DNA from: Aquificaceae bacterium
Lineage (GTDB): Bacteria > Aquificota > Aquificia > Aquificales > Aquificaceae
Direction: 5' to 3'
DNA: 64,000 bases
Assembly: GCA_037481935.1 (NCBI GenBank)
Contig: JBBFKQ010000006.1
Span: 1-64,000, forward strand
Position 1 is the stretch's first letter; every line of letters starts with the position of its first letter. Below the pieces are notes generated by a model that saw only the letters and a list, made by a program, of their open reading frames with translations, did not search any database and had not been told where the DNA came from. The position numbers and the translations under genes were made by a program. This document shows positions 52,782 through 60,554 of this stretch, piece by piece.

Positions 52782-53298
52782 TTTTAAGCTCCTCCATAGC
52801 CTTCAGCAGCTTTTTCTTTGCGTTAAAGACCCTAGTCTTAACCGTGTTGACGGGCACGCCCAGCACTCTTGCTATTTCCTCGTAGGGCATGTCCTCGTAG
52901 TAGGCAAGATGGAGGACCTCCCTGTGTATGGCCGGTAGTCTGTCAAGAGCCTTTGCTATCAGTTCCACCTCCATGGGTTCTATTTCTTCTTCTACCACCG
53001 CATCCTCTTCTCTTATCTCAAGCATAAATGGGTGCCTCCTGTTTTTCCTTAGCATATTCCTTATCACGTTCCTGCAGATTCCAAAGAGCCATGTGCTTAC
53101 CCTTGAGTCACCTCTGAAGTTCCTGGCTGACCTCCATATCTGATAGAAGGTCTCAGCCACAGCCTCTTCTGCGTCCTCGTAGTTCTGGAGTATTCCGTAG
53201 GCGTAGGAAAAGAGCCTTGAGTTATACATGAGTATGAGGGTCTTCAGTGCCTGCTGGTCGCCTCTTGCAATTCGGGCTATCAACTCCTCCTCTCTCAT
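52759..53298 (-). CDS. ECF sigma factor (RpoE-like)
   Basis: About 179 residues from the chosen start (MREEELIARIARGDQQAL). Sigma region 2 is 'NYEDAEEAVAETFYQIWR..FRGDSRVSTWLFGICRN' (parts, about 47-85), and region 4 is 'PAIHREVLHLAYYEDMPYEEIA' with recognition helix 'GVPVNTVKTRVFNAKKKL'. The frame extends upstream to 53400, but that would overlap gspH and add non-conserved residues. It is likely to control envelope or secretion genes; its own target promoters are not identified. Confidence 0.87.
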   Translation of the reverse strand: MREEELIARIARGDQQALKTLILMYNSRLFSYAYGILQNYEDAEEAVAETFYQIWRSARNFRGDSRVSTWLFGICRNVIRNMLRKNRRHPFMLEIREEDAVVEEEIEPMEVELIAKALDRLPAIHREVLHLAYYEDMPYEEIARVLGVPVNTVKTRVFNAKKKLLKAMEELKNEHKESL

Positions 53299-53353
53299 GA
53301 GAGAGATTTTACTACCTTCTACTGAGTTTGTGTATGAAGAATAGCGTCTGGTT

Positions 53354-53686
53354 TTATAGGTCAAATACCGTATAATACTTTCTCTCTCCCCTCTTCTCAA
53401 ACCAGCAGTATCTCAGTTCTCCGCTGGGGTATGCGTAGCACTGCCCCCTGTAAGGAAGGTCAATGGTCTCACCTTCTGAGTTTTTTATCTTGCTTCCGTC
53501 CCCCGCTATCTCCACTACTTTCCCCTTTTTCATAGACTGGTTTAAGCTCCTCATTAAAAAAGCCCTCAGGACATCTTCTTCCCCAAAGAAGGTCCTGTTT
53601 ATGGCAGGAATGACAAGCGTCAGCGTTAGGGCGGATATGGCAAGGACGATTATCAACTCCAGAAGGCTGAAGCCGTTTGCTTTCAT
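53354..53686 (-). CDS. gspH: Minor pseudopilin, GspH-like
   Basis: 110 residues with prepilin leader MKANG before FSLLELIIVLAISALTL (Glu at +5). The short C-terminal body carries one Cys pair (QCYAYPSGELRYCWF). It lies upstream of the ECF sigma factor gene on the same strand (56 nt). TATAAT ends 9 nt before its ATG with no Shine-Dalgarno. Confidence 0.78.
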   Translation of the reverse strand: MKANGFSLLELIIVLAISALTLTLVIPAINRTFFGEEDVLRAFLMRSLNQSMKKGKVVEIAGDGSKIKNSEGETIDLPYRGQCYAYPSGELRYCWFEKRGERKYYTVFDL

Positions 53687-53745
53687 GTATGAATAATTAT
53701 AGCCTTACCAACTCAATAGAAGGTTTTTAAATCATGTTTGTATGC

Positions 53746-53774
53746 TTGACAAAGTTATAATGTTTGATTATATT
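53746..53774 (+). promoter_or_regulatory. Strong sigma-70 promoter of twin-domain gene P2
   Basis: TTGACA (53746-53751), a 17-bp spacer and TATATT (53769-53774). A Shine-Dalgarno GGGAGG (53794-53799 region) precedes ATG 53807. High expression is expected. Confidence 0.8.
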
Positions 53775-53806
53775 TATAAGCATGATAAACTAAGGGAGGT
53801 TGAAGA

Positions 53807-54346
53807 ATGAACACAGTCAACACATCCTACACTTTCTTTGTGAGCGACGACATGAGGGCGTGGCTTCAGACCAACTTTTCTGAGGTTTACTATCAGGCTC
53901 TTAACCTTGCCAGATATGCCAGAGCAGAAAGATACGGAGAGGACAATCCACTTCCCGACGGCACAGCCCTGACCTTTACAGACCCGGTAAAGGCCTTTCA
54001 GTTTCAACAGCTTCTCGAGAGGGCTAATATGGTCTATCTTCAGTCCCTTTCTAAAAATCCTCCCAAAGTGCCGGCCCCTCCTGCCAGCAGCGCCGGCTAC
54101 TTCTACATAACCGACGACCTTAGGTTCTGGGCAAAGGAAAACCTCCCAGATCTCTACAGACAGGCTGAGGAGCTTGTGAAGCAGGACAGAGCAAGCGTTC
54201 AGAGATATGGGGATGGCATGCCCACCTCCAAGGGGCTTCTGATATCCTTCAACGACCCTCAGGGAGCAAGTCAGTTTGAGGAGCTGGTAAAGAGAGCTCT
54301 TCTTTCCATGAACTGGGGAAATAACCTCATGTCTCTTTCTGCCTAA
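53807..54346 (+). CDS. Twin-domain protein P2, paralogue of the 45616 gene
   Basis: 179 residues, soluble, no signal peptide. It has two ~80-residue repeats: 'YTFFVSDDMRAWL...AERYGEDNPLPDGTALTF...FQQLLERA' (about 8-75) and 'YFYITDDLRFWA...QRYGDGMPTSKGLLISF...FEELVKRA' (about 99-170), joined by a Pro/Ala linker. The pattern 'Y-x-x-(T/S)D-x-x-x-x-W' at the start and '(R)YGD...G-x-x-(I/L)-x-F' in the middle recurs in three or four of the four copies. Family unknown. Its stop overlaps the convergent gspE2 by 4 bp. Confidence 0.75.
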   Translation: MNTVNTSYTFFVSDDMRAWLQTNFSEVYYQALNLARYARAERYGEDNPLPDGTALTFTDPVKAFQFQQLLERANMVYLQSLSKNPPKVPAPPASSAGYFYITDDLRFWAKENLPDLYRQAEELVKQDRASVQRYGDGMPTSKGLLISFNDPQGASQFEELVKRALLSMNWGNNLMSLSA

Positions 54347-55770
54347 TCCTTGTAGACTCTCAGGACTTCTTCTACAGAGGTGATTCCCTCTTTTGCCTTC
54401 TTCAGACCATCAACGAGGAGGGGGGTCATACCCTCCTTTATTGCCTGTTCTCTTATACGGACTGCGTCCGCCCTCTTTACTATAAGCTCCCTTATGCTGT
54501 CAGAGACCTCAAGCACTTCGCCTATTACAGTCCTACCCGAGTAGCCTGTGCGGTTGCACTCCTCACAGCCCATACCTCTGTAAAGTCTATCGGGAAGCTC
54601 AAGGCCATTCCTCTCAAAGAGTGCCAGCTCTGCAGAATTGGGTCTGTGCTCTTCCTTACAGAAGGGGCATATTTTTCTCACCAGCCTCTGGGAAAGGACG
54701 CCTATGACGGAAGAGGCTATTAAAAATTCTTCTATTTCCATATCCATGAGCCTTGCAAAGGCACCGGCAGCGTCGTTGGTGTGCAGGGTTGCCAGCACCA
54801 GGTGCCCCGTCAGAGATGCCTGTATGCCTATCTCTGCAGTTTCTCTGTCTCTTATCTCCCCTATCATTATAATGTCCGGGTCCTGACGCAGAATGCTTCT
54901 GAGGGCTGTGGCAAAGGTTAGACCTACCTTTGGGTTTACCTGCACCTGCACCAGACCCCTCAGGTTGTATTCTACAGGGTCTTCCACCGTGATTATCTTT
55001 CTGTCTCCTGTGTTTATCTCCTTTATGCTGGCATACAAAGTAGTAGTCTTGCCAGAGCCAGTGGGTCCTGTCACCAACACCATACCATAGGGCTTTCTTA
55101 TGAACCTTCTTATCTTTTTAGTGTCTTCTACAGAAAAACCAAGGTTGTCAAGATTAAGAGACACCTCACCCCTTGTGAGTATCCTCATCACCACCCCCTC
55201 ACCATGAACGGAGGGGAGGGTTGAAACCCTTATGTCATAGTCCTGCCCTGCGTAAGAAAAGGAAAACTTCCCATCCTGAGGAAGCCTCTTTTCTGCTATG
55301 TTCAGTTTTGCCATTATCTTTATGCGTGAAACTATGGGTGGTGCAGCGTATTTTGGAAGCTTTCTTATGGTATGAAGCACCCCATCAATCCTGTAGCGAA
55401 CCTCCACATCTTCTGAAAACTGTTCTATATGAACATCGGTTGCCTTCTTCCTTATGGCCTCTACAAGGGTGTCGTTAACGAACTTTACTATGGGAGCTTC
55501 CGAGGCTATATTCTCAAGTTTTTTTTCGTCCAGAAAGTCGGACTCTATTATATCCCTCTCTGCCTCAAGGGTCAGCACAGGGTCTTTGAGGAGCTCCTCT
55601 ATCCTTTCAGGTGTTGTTATCTCATACTCAACCCTTTTACCATAGACTCTTTCCAGAATTTCTATGAGGTATGGGTCCTCTTCAGCAAGGGCAATTCTGA
55701 TATAATCCTCGCCCTCCTCAAGGAGGGCAACTCTGTTGCTGCGGAGAAAGTTGTATGATAGACCTCTCAT
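54343..55770 (-). CDS. gspE: GspE/PilB-type secretion ATPase (copy 2)
   Basis: 475 residues from the start overlapping the upstream stop (ATGA at 55767-55770); a longer frame to 55821 would overlap the preceding gene. Visible: 'PIVKFVNDTLVEAIRKKATDVHIEQ', Walker A 'GPTGSGKTTT', Walker B 'DPDIIMIGEIRD', and tetracysteine 'CPFC...CEEC'. It is translationally coupled to the gene of a C-terminally sorted protein. It could drive the second pseudopilus set (gspI-K-J) or a type IV pilus; the partner is not decided. Confidence 0.9.
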   Translation of the reverse strand: MRGLSYNFLRSNRVALLEEGEDYIRIALAEEDPYLIEILERVYGKRVEYEITTPERIEELLKDPVLTLEAERDIIESDFLDEKKLENIASEAPIVKFVNDTLVEAIRKKATDVHIEQFSEDVEVRYRIDGVLHTIRKLPKYAAPPIVSRIKIMAKLNIAEKRLPQDGKFSFSYAGQDYDIRVSTLPSVHGEGVVMRILTRGEVSLNLDNLGFSVEDTKKIRRFIRKPYGMVLVTGPTGSGKTTTLYASIKEINTGDRKIITVEDPVEYNLRGLVQVQVNPKVGLTFATALRSILRQDPDIIMIGEIRDRETAEIGIQASLTGHLVLATLHTNDAAGAFARLMDMEIEEFLIASSVIGVLSQRLVRKICPFCKEEHRPNSAELALFERNGLELPDRLYRGMGCEECNRTGYSGRTVIGEVLEVSDSIRELIVKRADAVRIREQAIKEGMTPLLVDGLKKAKEGITSVEEVLRVYKD

Positions 55771-57479
55771 CTCTTTCTGAACCTTCTGAGAAGTGCAAGG
55801 GCAGGCAGTATTGAAAGCCATGCCATGCTACTGCCGCCTGTAGAACAACCACCTCCGCCACCCGACCCTATGGAGGGAGCTGGCTGAGACATTGGAGGAG
55901 GTGGAACATCCATCCTTGCTGACATGGGAACGGTTACCACCTGAGCCTGCGTGTCTATTATAACAGCACCATTCATGTTGCCTGTTGATGTGAGAGGCGG
56001 GCTGAATTCCACCACTGCACTGCAGACCTCACCGGGTCTTAGACGGTAGGCACGGCTGGAGGTTGGTATAGGTAGAGGCGTAAGAGTTGGAAAGCTGGGA
56101 TCACGCAATAAATTTTCATATGGTGGAACACACGGTCCACCGCCTGGTGCTGTCACATAACCAGTATTACACGTGCAGCTTATGGACTTCAGCACCAGCC
56201 CACTGCCTGCGACTGAGAGGTTAAACTCAAGGTCTGAACCGCTGGTGTTTCTGATAATGAGTGTCTGGGCATAGGTGTTGAGCCTTTTTACAGCTCCAAA
56301 ATCTATGTATGTGGGGCTCACGTATATGTAGTTTCCTGTAAGAGAACCAGCCACGCCTACGAAAGACCTCCGGACAGGCTCTGCTCCTATTATGGGTATT
56401 ATAATACTACCGGGAAAGACGCCGGGCGTCTGTGGAGCAAAACCAATTATGGCAGTGCAGTCAACGGTCGTATTTTCCCTGCAGGTGTCGGGGCATGAGT
56501 AGTTTATCAGCCTGAAGTATGTTCCCACAACCGAGGGAGTTCCTATTTGAATAGTTCCATTCTGGGGGTTAGGTGGAACAGTAGCGGGGTCATCTGGACA
56601 AGTAAAGGTTACCCTGACCGCCTCTTGAGCTTGCCCACCCACTGGAGCGTATATATACTGCCCCAGCTGAGACCTTCCGCTAAGATAAATCGTTGCATTG
56701 GAAGGTCCACCTCCTGGACCACTGTTAAGGTCTCTTAACCTCAAATAACCGTAGTAGAGTTCTTTTTCTGGACCGCCTATACCTCCCTGTGGAGAGAAAG
56801 AGACGCTTATCTGGCAGAAGTTTTTAGAGCAGTCAGCGTTATCCGTGGCATACTGAAGCACTGCATCGTTGCAGGTGGTTGCAGTTATTCCAAAAGAGGC
56901 GTAGTCTGGACTGTCCTGTGAAAGAATTACTGCAGGGGAGGAAAACCTGAGGGGGTCACCGCTGGCATTGCATATGCGAAGGGTCATGTTTCTCTGCTCG
57001 TAGTAGGCTGTTGATGGAAACTCAAAGGCAAAGCCTGTCTGATATGGGTTTGTATCTATTCTGACGACCCTCAGCGCGGTCCCACTTCCTATCAATTGCT
57101 GCACATAGGTTTTCTGGGTGTTGCAGACTGTTCCGTCTCCATCATCGTCGTAAACTATGGCGATATTTCCCGAATAGTTCTGCTTGAACCTTGGAGTAAA
57201 CCTGACGGTAAACCTGCAGTCCTGTCCATAGTTGAGGCTTGTGCTGTTGCAGGAGTTGGATATGATATCAAAGTCCGGGTAGCCGGAGCTTACATTAACA
57301 GAACATATCCTCAACACTGCATCACCCACATTGGTTATGGCAAACTCCGCCTGACTGGTGGAATCTATGGTCACAGTTCTGAAATCGTAGGGGCTTGAAG
57401 GGAAAACCCTTATTTGTGGAGCGGAAAAAACCGCAGAGCTCAGAATTGACGTTGTCAGAATAATGCCTTTCACTTTCAT
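55767..57479 (-). CDS. Secreted choice-of-anchor D-type protein with [10 protein letters not shown]-terminal sorting signal
   Basis: 570 residues: a signal peptide, then three or four ~110-residue Ig-like domains of the ASPM-SPD2-Hydin / 'choice-of-anchor D' kind ('FAITNVGDAVLRI', 'QTLIIRNTSGSDLEFNL', 'IDFGAVKRL'), a Pro/Ser linker, then GGGGGCSTG (Cys545), a hydrophobic stretch 'MAWLSILPALALL' and RRFRKR at the very end. This is the same tail as subtilase 1. Domains of this type are known mainly on proteins with interchangeable C-terminal anchors. It is followed by gspE2 with an ATGA overlap and preceded by a lipoprotein (12 nt gap). Confidence 0.85.
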   Translation of the reverse strand: MKVKGIILTTSILSSAVFSAPQIRVFPSSPYDFRTVTIDSTSQAEFAITNVGDAVLRICSVNVSSGYPDFDIISNSCNSTSLNYGQDCRFTVRFTPRFKQNYSGNIAIVYDDDGDGTVCNTQKTYVQQLIGSGTALRVVRIDTNPYQTGFAFEFPSTAYYEQRNMTLRICNASGDPLRFSSPAVILSQDSPDYASFGITATTCNDAVLQYATDNADCSKNFCQISVSFSPQGGIGGPEKELYYGYLRLRDLNSGPGGGPSNATIYLSGRSQLGQYIYAPVGGQAQEAVRVTFTCPDDPATVPPNPQNGTIQIGTPSVVGTYFRLINYSCPDTCRENTTVDCTAIIGFAPQTPGVFPGSIIIPIIGAEPVRRSFVGVAGSLTGNYIYVSPTYIDFGAVKRLNTYAQTLIIRNTSGSDLEFNLSVAGSGLVLKSISCTCNTGYVTAPGGGPCVPPYENLLRDPSFPTLTPLPIPTSSRAYRLRPGEVCSAVVEFSPPLTSTGNMNGAVIIDTQAQVVTVPMSARMDVPPPPMSQPAPSIGSGGGGGCSTGGSSMAWLSILPALALLRRFRKR

Positions 57480-57491
57480 ATCAACCCCTCC

Positions 57492-58208
57492 TTACTGACA
57501 TGGTGTATCTGTAAAGGAACCATAAGGACTACCCTTAGGGAAATCTGCAAATTGCACTGTAAAGGGCACCCTGACAACTTTCTCTTTTCCACTGTAAAGC
57601 TCCCTTCCGTAGAATTCTATCACACCGTTGTACAGGCAGTTGTCCAGTACAGTGGTGCAGTAGTTGACCAGAGTGTTAGATTTCCATGAAGAGGGGACAA
57701 CCGTGATTTCCTGAATTGACTCTCCTTTCTTGATCTCTATCCTGACCTCATCACCGTTTGCGTATTGTCTTTCAAATCTGCCTTCCGGAGATTCCGGATG
57801 AACGCTAAAACCCACGAGTCCCTCATAACCACCTGCCATTAACTGTCTGCAGTCCGGATATCTCTCGCAGTTGTTTGTGGGGGAGGCGGAAAGAAATGAT
57901 ACTTTATAGCGGGTAAAGGCTACAGGCGAGGGATTTTGAGTTACTGGGTTGCCCAGAGCATCTTTTATGGTCTCCGCTTTAAACTTTATAAGGACTGTGT
58001 CAGTCTGAAAGTTGTATACATCTCTCCCATTACTGCATGTGAGAAAGAAAATATCGCTCTGTAAAGCAGAGCCCGTTCTGGTCTCAAAACCCAAAACATA
58101 AACTAAAGTGCTTCCATAGACCCCGCCTATGCTTGAACCGCCACCTCCTCCTCCACATCCCGCCAGTGCCATTACTATGAGTCCAACTGGAAGCAAGAGC
58201 CTATTCAT
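57492..58208 (-). CDS. Lipoprotein (unknown)
   Basis: 238 residues. The signal peptide ends in the lipobox 'MALAGC' (Cys18) followed by a poly-Gly/Ser stretch. The mature part is beta-rich ('VRIEIKKGESIQEITVVPSSW', 'VRVPFTVQFADFP') with several Cys. Good Shine-Dalgarno (AAGGAGGGG). It sits between the PilP-like and the CTERM gene, all on one strand. Function unknown; it may help assemble or anchor the pseudopilus or the sorted protein. Confidence 0.65.
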   Translation of the reverse strand: MNRLLLPVGLIVMALAGCGGGGGGSSIGGVYGSTLVYVLGFETRTGSALQSDIFFLTCSNGRDVYNFQTDTVLIKFKAETIKDALGNPVTQNPSPVAFTRYKVSFLSASPTNNCERYPDCRQLMAGGYEGLVGFSVHPESPEGRFERQYANGDEVRIEIKKGESIQEITVVPSSWKSNTLVNYCTTVLDNCLYNGVIEFYGRELYSGKEKVVRVPFTVQFADFPKGSPYGSFTDTPCQ

Positions 58209-58251
58209 ATTCCCCTCCTTGCATTGTTATAGTTATTATAATCATAAACCA

Positions 58252-58683
58252 TTATTTCCCCTCCTGCAAGAGTTCCATGAGTTTTTTCGGTGGTTGTCTT
58301 ATGGGCTCGTCACCTCTTCCTGCTGGAGCTTCCGCAGGTTTGGCGACACCTTGACCTTTCTCCCAGCTAATTTTAATCCTCTTTACGCCTTCCTCATCCC
58401 TAGCAAGGATAAAACCCCTCTGCACCCCCAGTATTTTCATACCCATGAACTCATCACCTCTTCTTAACCTCTTTACCTTGCCCTCCTCTCTCACCAATAC
58501 GTAAAGCTCATTTTCTGAACTCACGTATCCCAGTATTTGCACCTTATCAATCTGAGGTTTATCGCCTTTTATCTGTGTAGGAGGATACCTTCTCTGTGGA
58601 GAAAAGGGATAGTTTTCAAGTATGGCCTGAACAGATGCAAAGCCATGAAAACTAATCAGTAGGCAGGCAATGAAAGCCCTCAT
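58252..58683 (-). CDS. PilP/GspC-like periplasmic protein
   Basis: 143 residues: a signal peptide ('MRAFIACLLISFHGFASVQA'), a linker, then a small beta domain ('VQILGYVSSENELYVLVREE', 'LRRGDEFMGMKILGVQRGFILAR') typical of the homology region of GspC and PilP, which contacts the secretin N0 domain. The start is set at complement 58681-58683 because TATAAT is 6 nt upstream and the signal peptide begins there. Confidence 0.75.
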   Translation of the reverse strand: MRAFIACLLISFHGFASVQAILENYPFSPQRRYPPTQIKGDKPQIDKVQILGYVSSENELYVLVREEGKVKRLRRGDEFMGMKILGVQRGFILARDEEGVKRIKISWEKGQGVAKPAEAPAGRGDEPIRQPPKKLMELLQEGK

Positions 58684-58695
58684 ACAAAAATTATA
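58684..58695 (-). promoter_or_regulatory. -10 element with 6-nt gap to the PilP/GspC-like start
   Basis: Reverse-strand TATAAT (58690-58695), 6 nt, ATG. No Shine-Dalgarno. It lies just before and inside the end of the upstream methyltransferase gene (stop at 58698). Confidence 0.58.
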
Positions 58696-58697
58696 AC

Positions 58698-59501
58698 TCA
58701 ATCCCTAAGTCGCATAAGAACAATGAAGTAGCCAATAGTTCCATCCTCATACATGTTACTATGAATCCTCCATCTGTATATGAATTCTTTTAAAGTGTCC
58801 TCATGAATATGTTTAATGACTTTATCATACTGAGCAGCCAAGGCATCGTAGAAAACATACCTTGTTTTTATCACATTTTGAGTTATTTCCTGCAGGACCA
58901 TAATCTCAAAACCTTCTCTTTCCGCATAGCCAATAAAATCTGATACGATATGAAAATTTGCTCTTTCGTCGAACCTCTTTAAAAACTCATCACACAGGAG
59001 TGTATATCCTCCAAGCCTTAACAAGTTTTTGGCTCTGCTAAAGAGAACTTGTTTATCTTTTATGTACTGAGCAGATTCACAGAAGAGCAAGAGGTCATAT
59101 TGTTTTTCCCTCTTATATTCTTCAAATGTGGTTATGTAAAATCTGTCTGCACATTTTTTGTGTGTAGCCTTAGCGTAGTTTACAAGACCTTCATCTGGTG
59201 ATATGCCCTCTGGGTCGTATCCCCTGTGCAGAAGCTCGCATACGCTTGTTCCCAGACCACATCCAACGTCAAGTATGCTATGAACCCCCTGTGGTATTAA
59301 GCCATATAGCCTTTCCGCCAATCGTTCCTGGGCGGTAAGTATAGATATGTCTGAATCACTATCCCAGAAACCATAATGCAGGTATCTAACCTCTCCATAC
59401 TTACTGAGAAGTAGAGCATAGAAATTAAACGGGAATTCAAGCAGCCGGTAAGCCTTCTCTGAACCTTTCCTGCCAAAAAGCATCTTTAATCTCTTGAACA
59501 T
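58698..59501 (-). CDS. SAM-dependent methyltransferase (class I)
   Basis: About 267 residues from the chosen start (MFKRLKMLFGRKG). SAM motif I is 'ILDVGCGLGTSVCELL' (about 80-95), followed by 'GISPDEGLVNYA' and 'YDLLLFCESAQYI'. It resembles small-molecule or lipid methyltransferases of the cyclopropane-synthase/UbiE kind; substrate unknown. A longer frame to 59702 would run through the divergent dehydrogenase gene, so the start 6 nt after TATAAT is preferred. AT-rich. Confidence 0.8.
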   Translation of the reverse strand: MFKRLKMLFGRKGSEKAYRLLEFPFNFYALLLSKYGEVRYLHYGFWDSDSDISILTAQERLAERLYGLIPQGVHSILDVGCGLGTSVCELLHRGYDPEGISPDEGLVNYAKATHKKCADRFYITTFEEYKREKQYDLLLFCESAQYIKDKQVLFSRAKNLLRLGGYTLLCDEFLKRFDERANFHIVSDFIGYAEREGFEIMVLQEITQNVIKTRYVFYDALAAQYDKVIKHIHEDTLKEFIYRWRIHSNMYEDGTIGYFIVLMRLRD

Positions 59502-59522
59502 GATAGCATTATAATAAAGCAC
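59502..59522. promoter_or_regulatory. Divergent promoters with overlapping -10 elements
   Basis: The two ATGs (complement 59499-59501 and 59523) are separated by 21 bp. The shared core ATTATAAT (59508-59515) supplies TATAAT to the left gene (59508-59513, 6 nt from its ATG) and to the right gene (59510-59515, 7 nt from its ATG). Neither gene has a Shine-Dalgarno. Confidence 0.6.
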
Positions 59523-60554
59523 ATGCGTGCAGTTATAATTGAAAACTTTGGGGGTCATGAAAATCTTAAATATGTTGAGGATTTTCCAGAACCACATATA
59601 AGGGAAGATGAAGTCCTCATAAGGGTAGAGGCTGTAGCCCTCAATCACCTTGACATATGGGTCAGAACTGGAGCCCTTGCGGTGAAGCCAGAGCTTCCGC
59701 ACATACTCGGCTCTGATGTGAGCGGTGTGGTGGAAAAGGTGGGAAGCCTCGTAAGGGACATAAAGGAGGGGGATGAGGTGGTAGTGGCTCCAGGTCTTTC
59801 CTGTGGGGTGTGTTACGAGTGCCAGTCAGGGCACGACAACCACTGCAGGCACTACGACATTCTTGGTCTGAAGTCCAGAGGAGGCTACGCCCAGTATGTG
59901 AGCGTGCCTGCAAGGAATGTGATAAAAAAGCCCTCAAACCTGAGCTTTGAGGAGGCAAGCTCTTATCCCCTTACATTCCTCACTGTTTGGAATGCCTTTG
60001 TGAACAAGGCACGGATAAAGCCTTACCACAGAGTTTTAATATGGGGAGGCTCTTCTGGCGTGGGGGTGGCGGGCATCCAGCTTGCAAAGCTCTTTGGTGC
60101 CTTTGTTATAGCCACCGCAGGCTCAGAGGAGAAGGCAAGAAGGTGCAGAGAGCTTGGAGCGGATGTGGTCATAAATCACTATGAAGAGGATGTGGTCAGA
60201 AGGGTCAGGGAGCTCTTCAAAGAAGGTGTGGACATAGTTATGGACCACGTGGGGAGCAAGACCTTCTGGAAGAGCGTGGAGTGCCTCAGAAGGGGTGGAA
60301 GGCTTGTCTTTTTTGGAACCACTACCGGCTCAGAGGCTCGTATAGATATAAGACATATCTTTGTCAGGGAGATTGAGCTTCTCGGAGTATACATGGGACC
60401 AAGGGCTGACCTTTTTAAAATAACGGAGCTCTTTGAAAGGGGTCTTTTAAAGCCCGTTGTTAGCAGGGTTTTTAAGCTTGAGGAGTCTCAGGAGGCCCAC
60501 AGATACTTGGAGGAGTCAAAGCACTTTGGAAAGGTGGTGCTGAGAGTGGAGTGA
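59523..60554 (+). CDS. Zinc-dependent alcohol dehydrogenase / quinone reductase family (MDR)
   Basis: 343 residues. GroES-like N-terminal domain ('DEVLIRVEAVALNHLDIWVRTG'), structural zinc cysteines in 'CGVCYECQSGHDNHC' (about 97-111), the NADP-binding 'IWGGSSGVGVAGIQLAKLFGA' (about 176) and 'VIDHVGSKTF'-like region. The catalytic-zinc Cys seen in true ADHs at about residue 40 is replaced ('LNHLDIW'), closer to quinone-oxidoreductase-like members. The end overlaps the convergent CobW gene by 39 bp. Confidence 0.87.
   Translation: MRAVIIENFGGHENLKYVEDFPEPHIREDEVLIRVEAVALNHLDIWVRTGALAVKPELPHILGSDVSGVVEKVGSLVRDIKEGDEVVVAPGLSCGVCYECQSGHDNHCRHYDILGLKSRGGYAQYVSVPARNVIKKPSNLSFEEASSYPLTFLTVWNAFVNKARIKPYHRVLIWGGSSGVGVAGIQLAKLFGAFVIATAGSEEKARRCRELGADVVINHYEEDVVRRVRELFKEGVDIVMDHVGSKTFWKSVECLRRGGRLVFFGTTTGSEARIDIRHIFVREIELLGVYMGPRADLFKITELFERGLLKPVVSRVFKLEESQEAHRYLEESKHFGKVVLRVE

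Noticed and set aside
53299-53400. Longer N-terminus for the ECF sigma factor
   Set aside because: It overlaps gspH and adds 34 residues outside the sigma fold.
55771-55821. Longer N-terminus for gspE copy 2
   Set aside because: It would overlap the end of the CTERM gene, and the extra residues are Cys-rich and unlike GspE; the ATGA overlap gives a natural start.
59502-59702. N-terminal extension of the methyltransferase through the dehydrogenase gene
   Set aside because: It would lie antisense to a conserved dehydrogenase N-terminus; the start after TATAAT-N6 is consistent with the local pattern.
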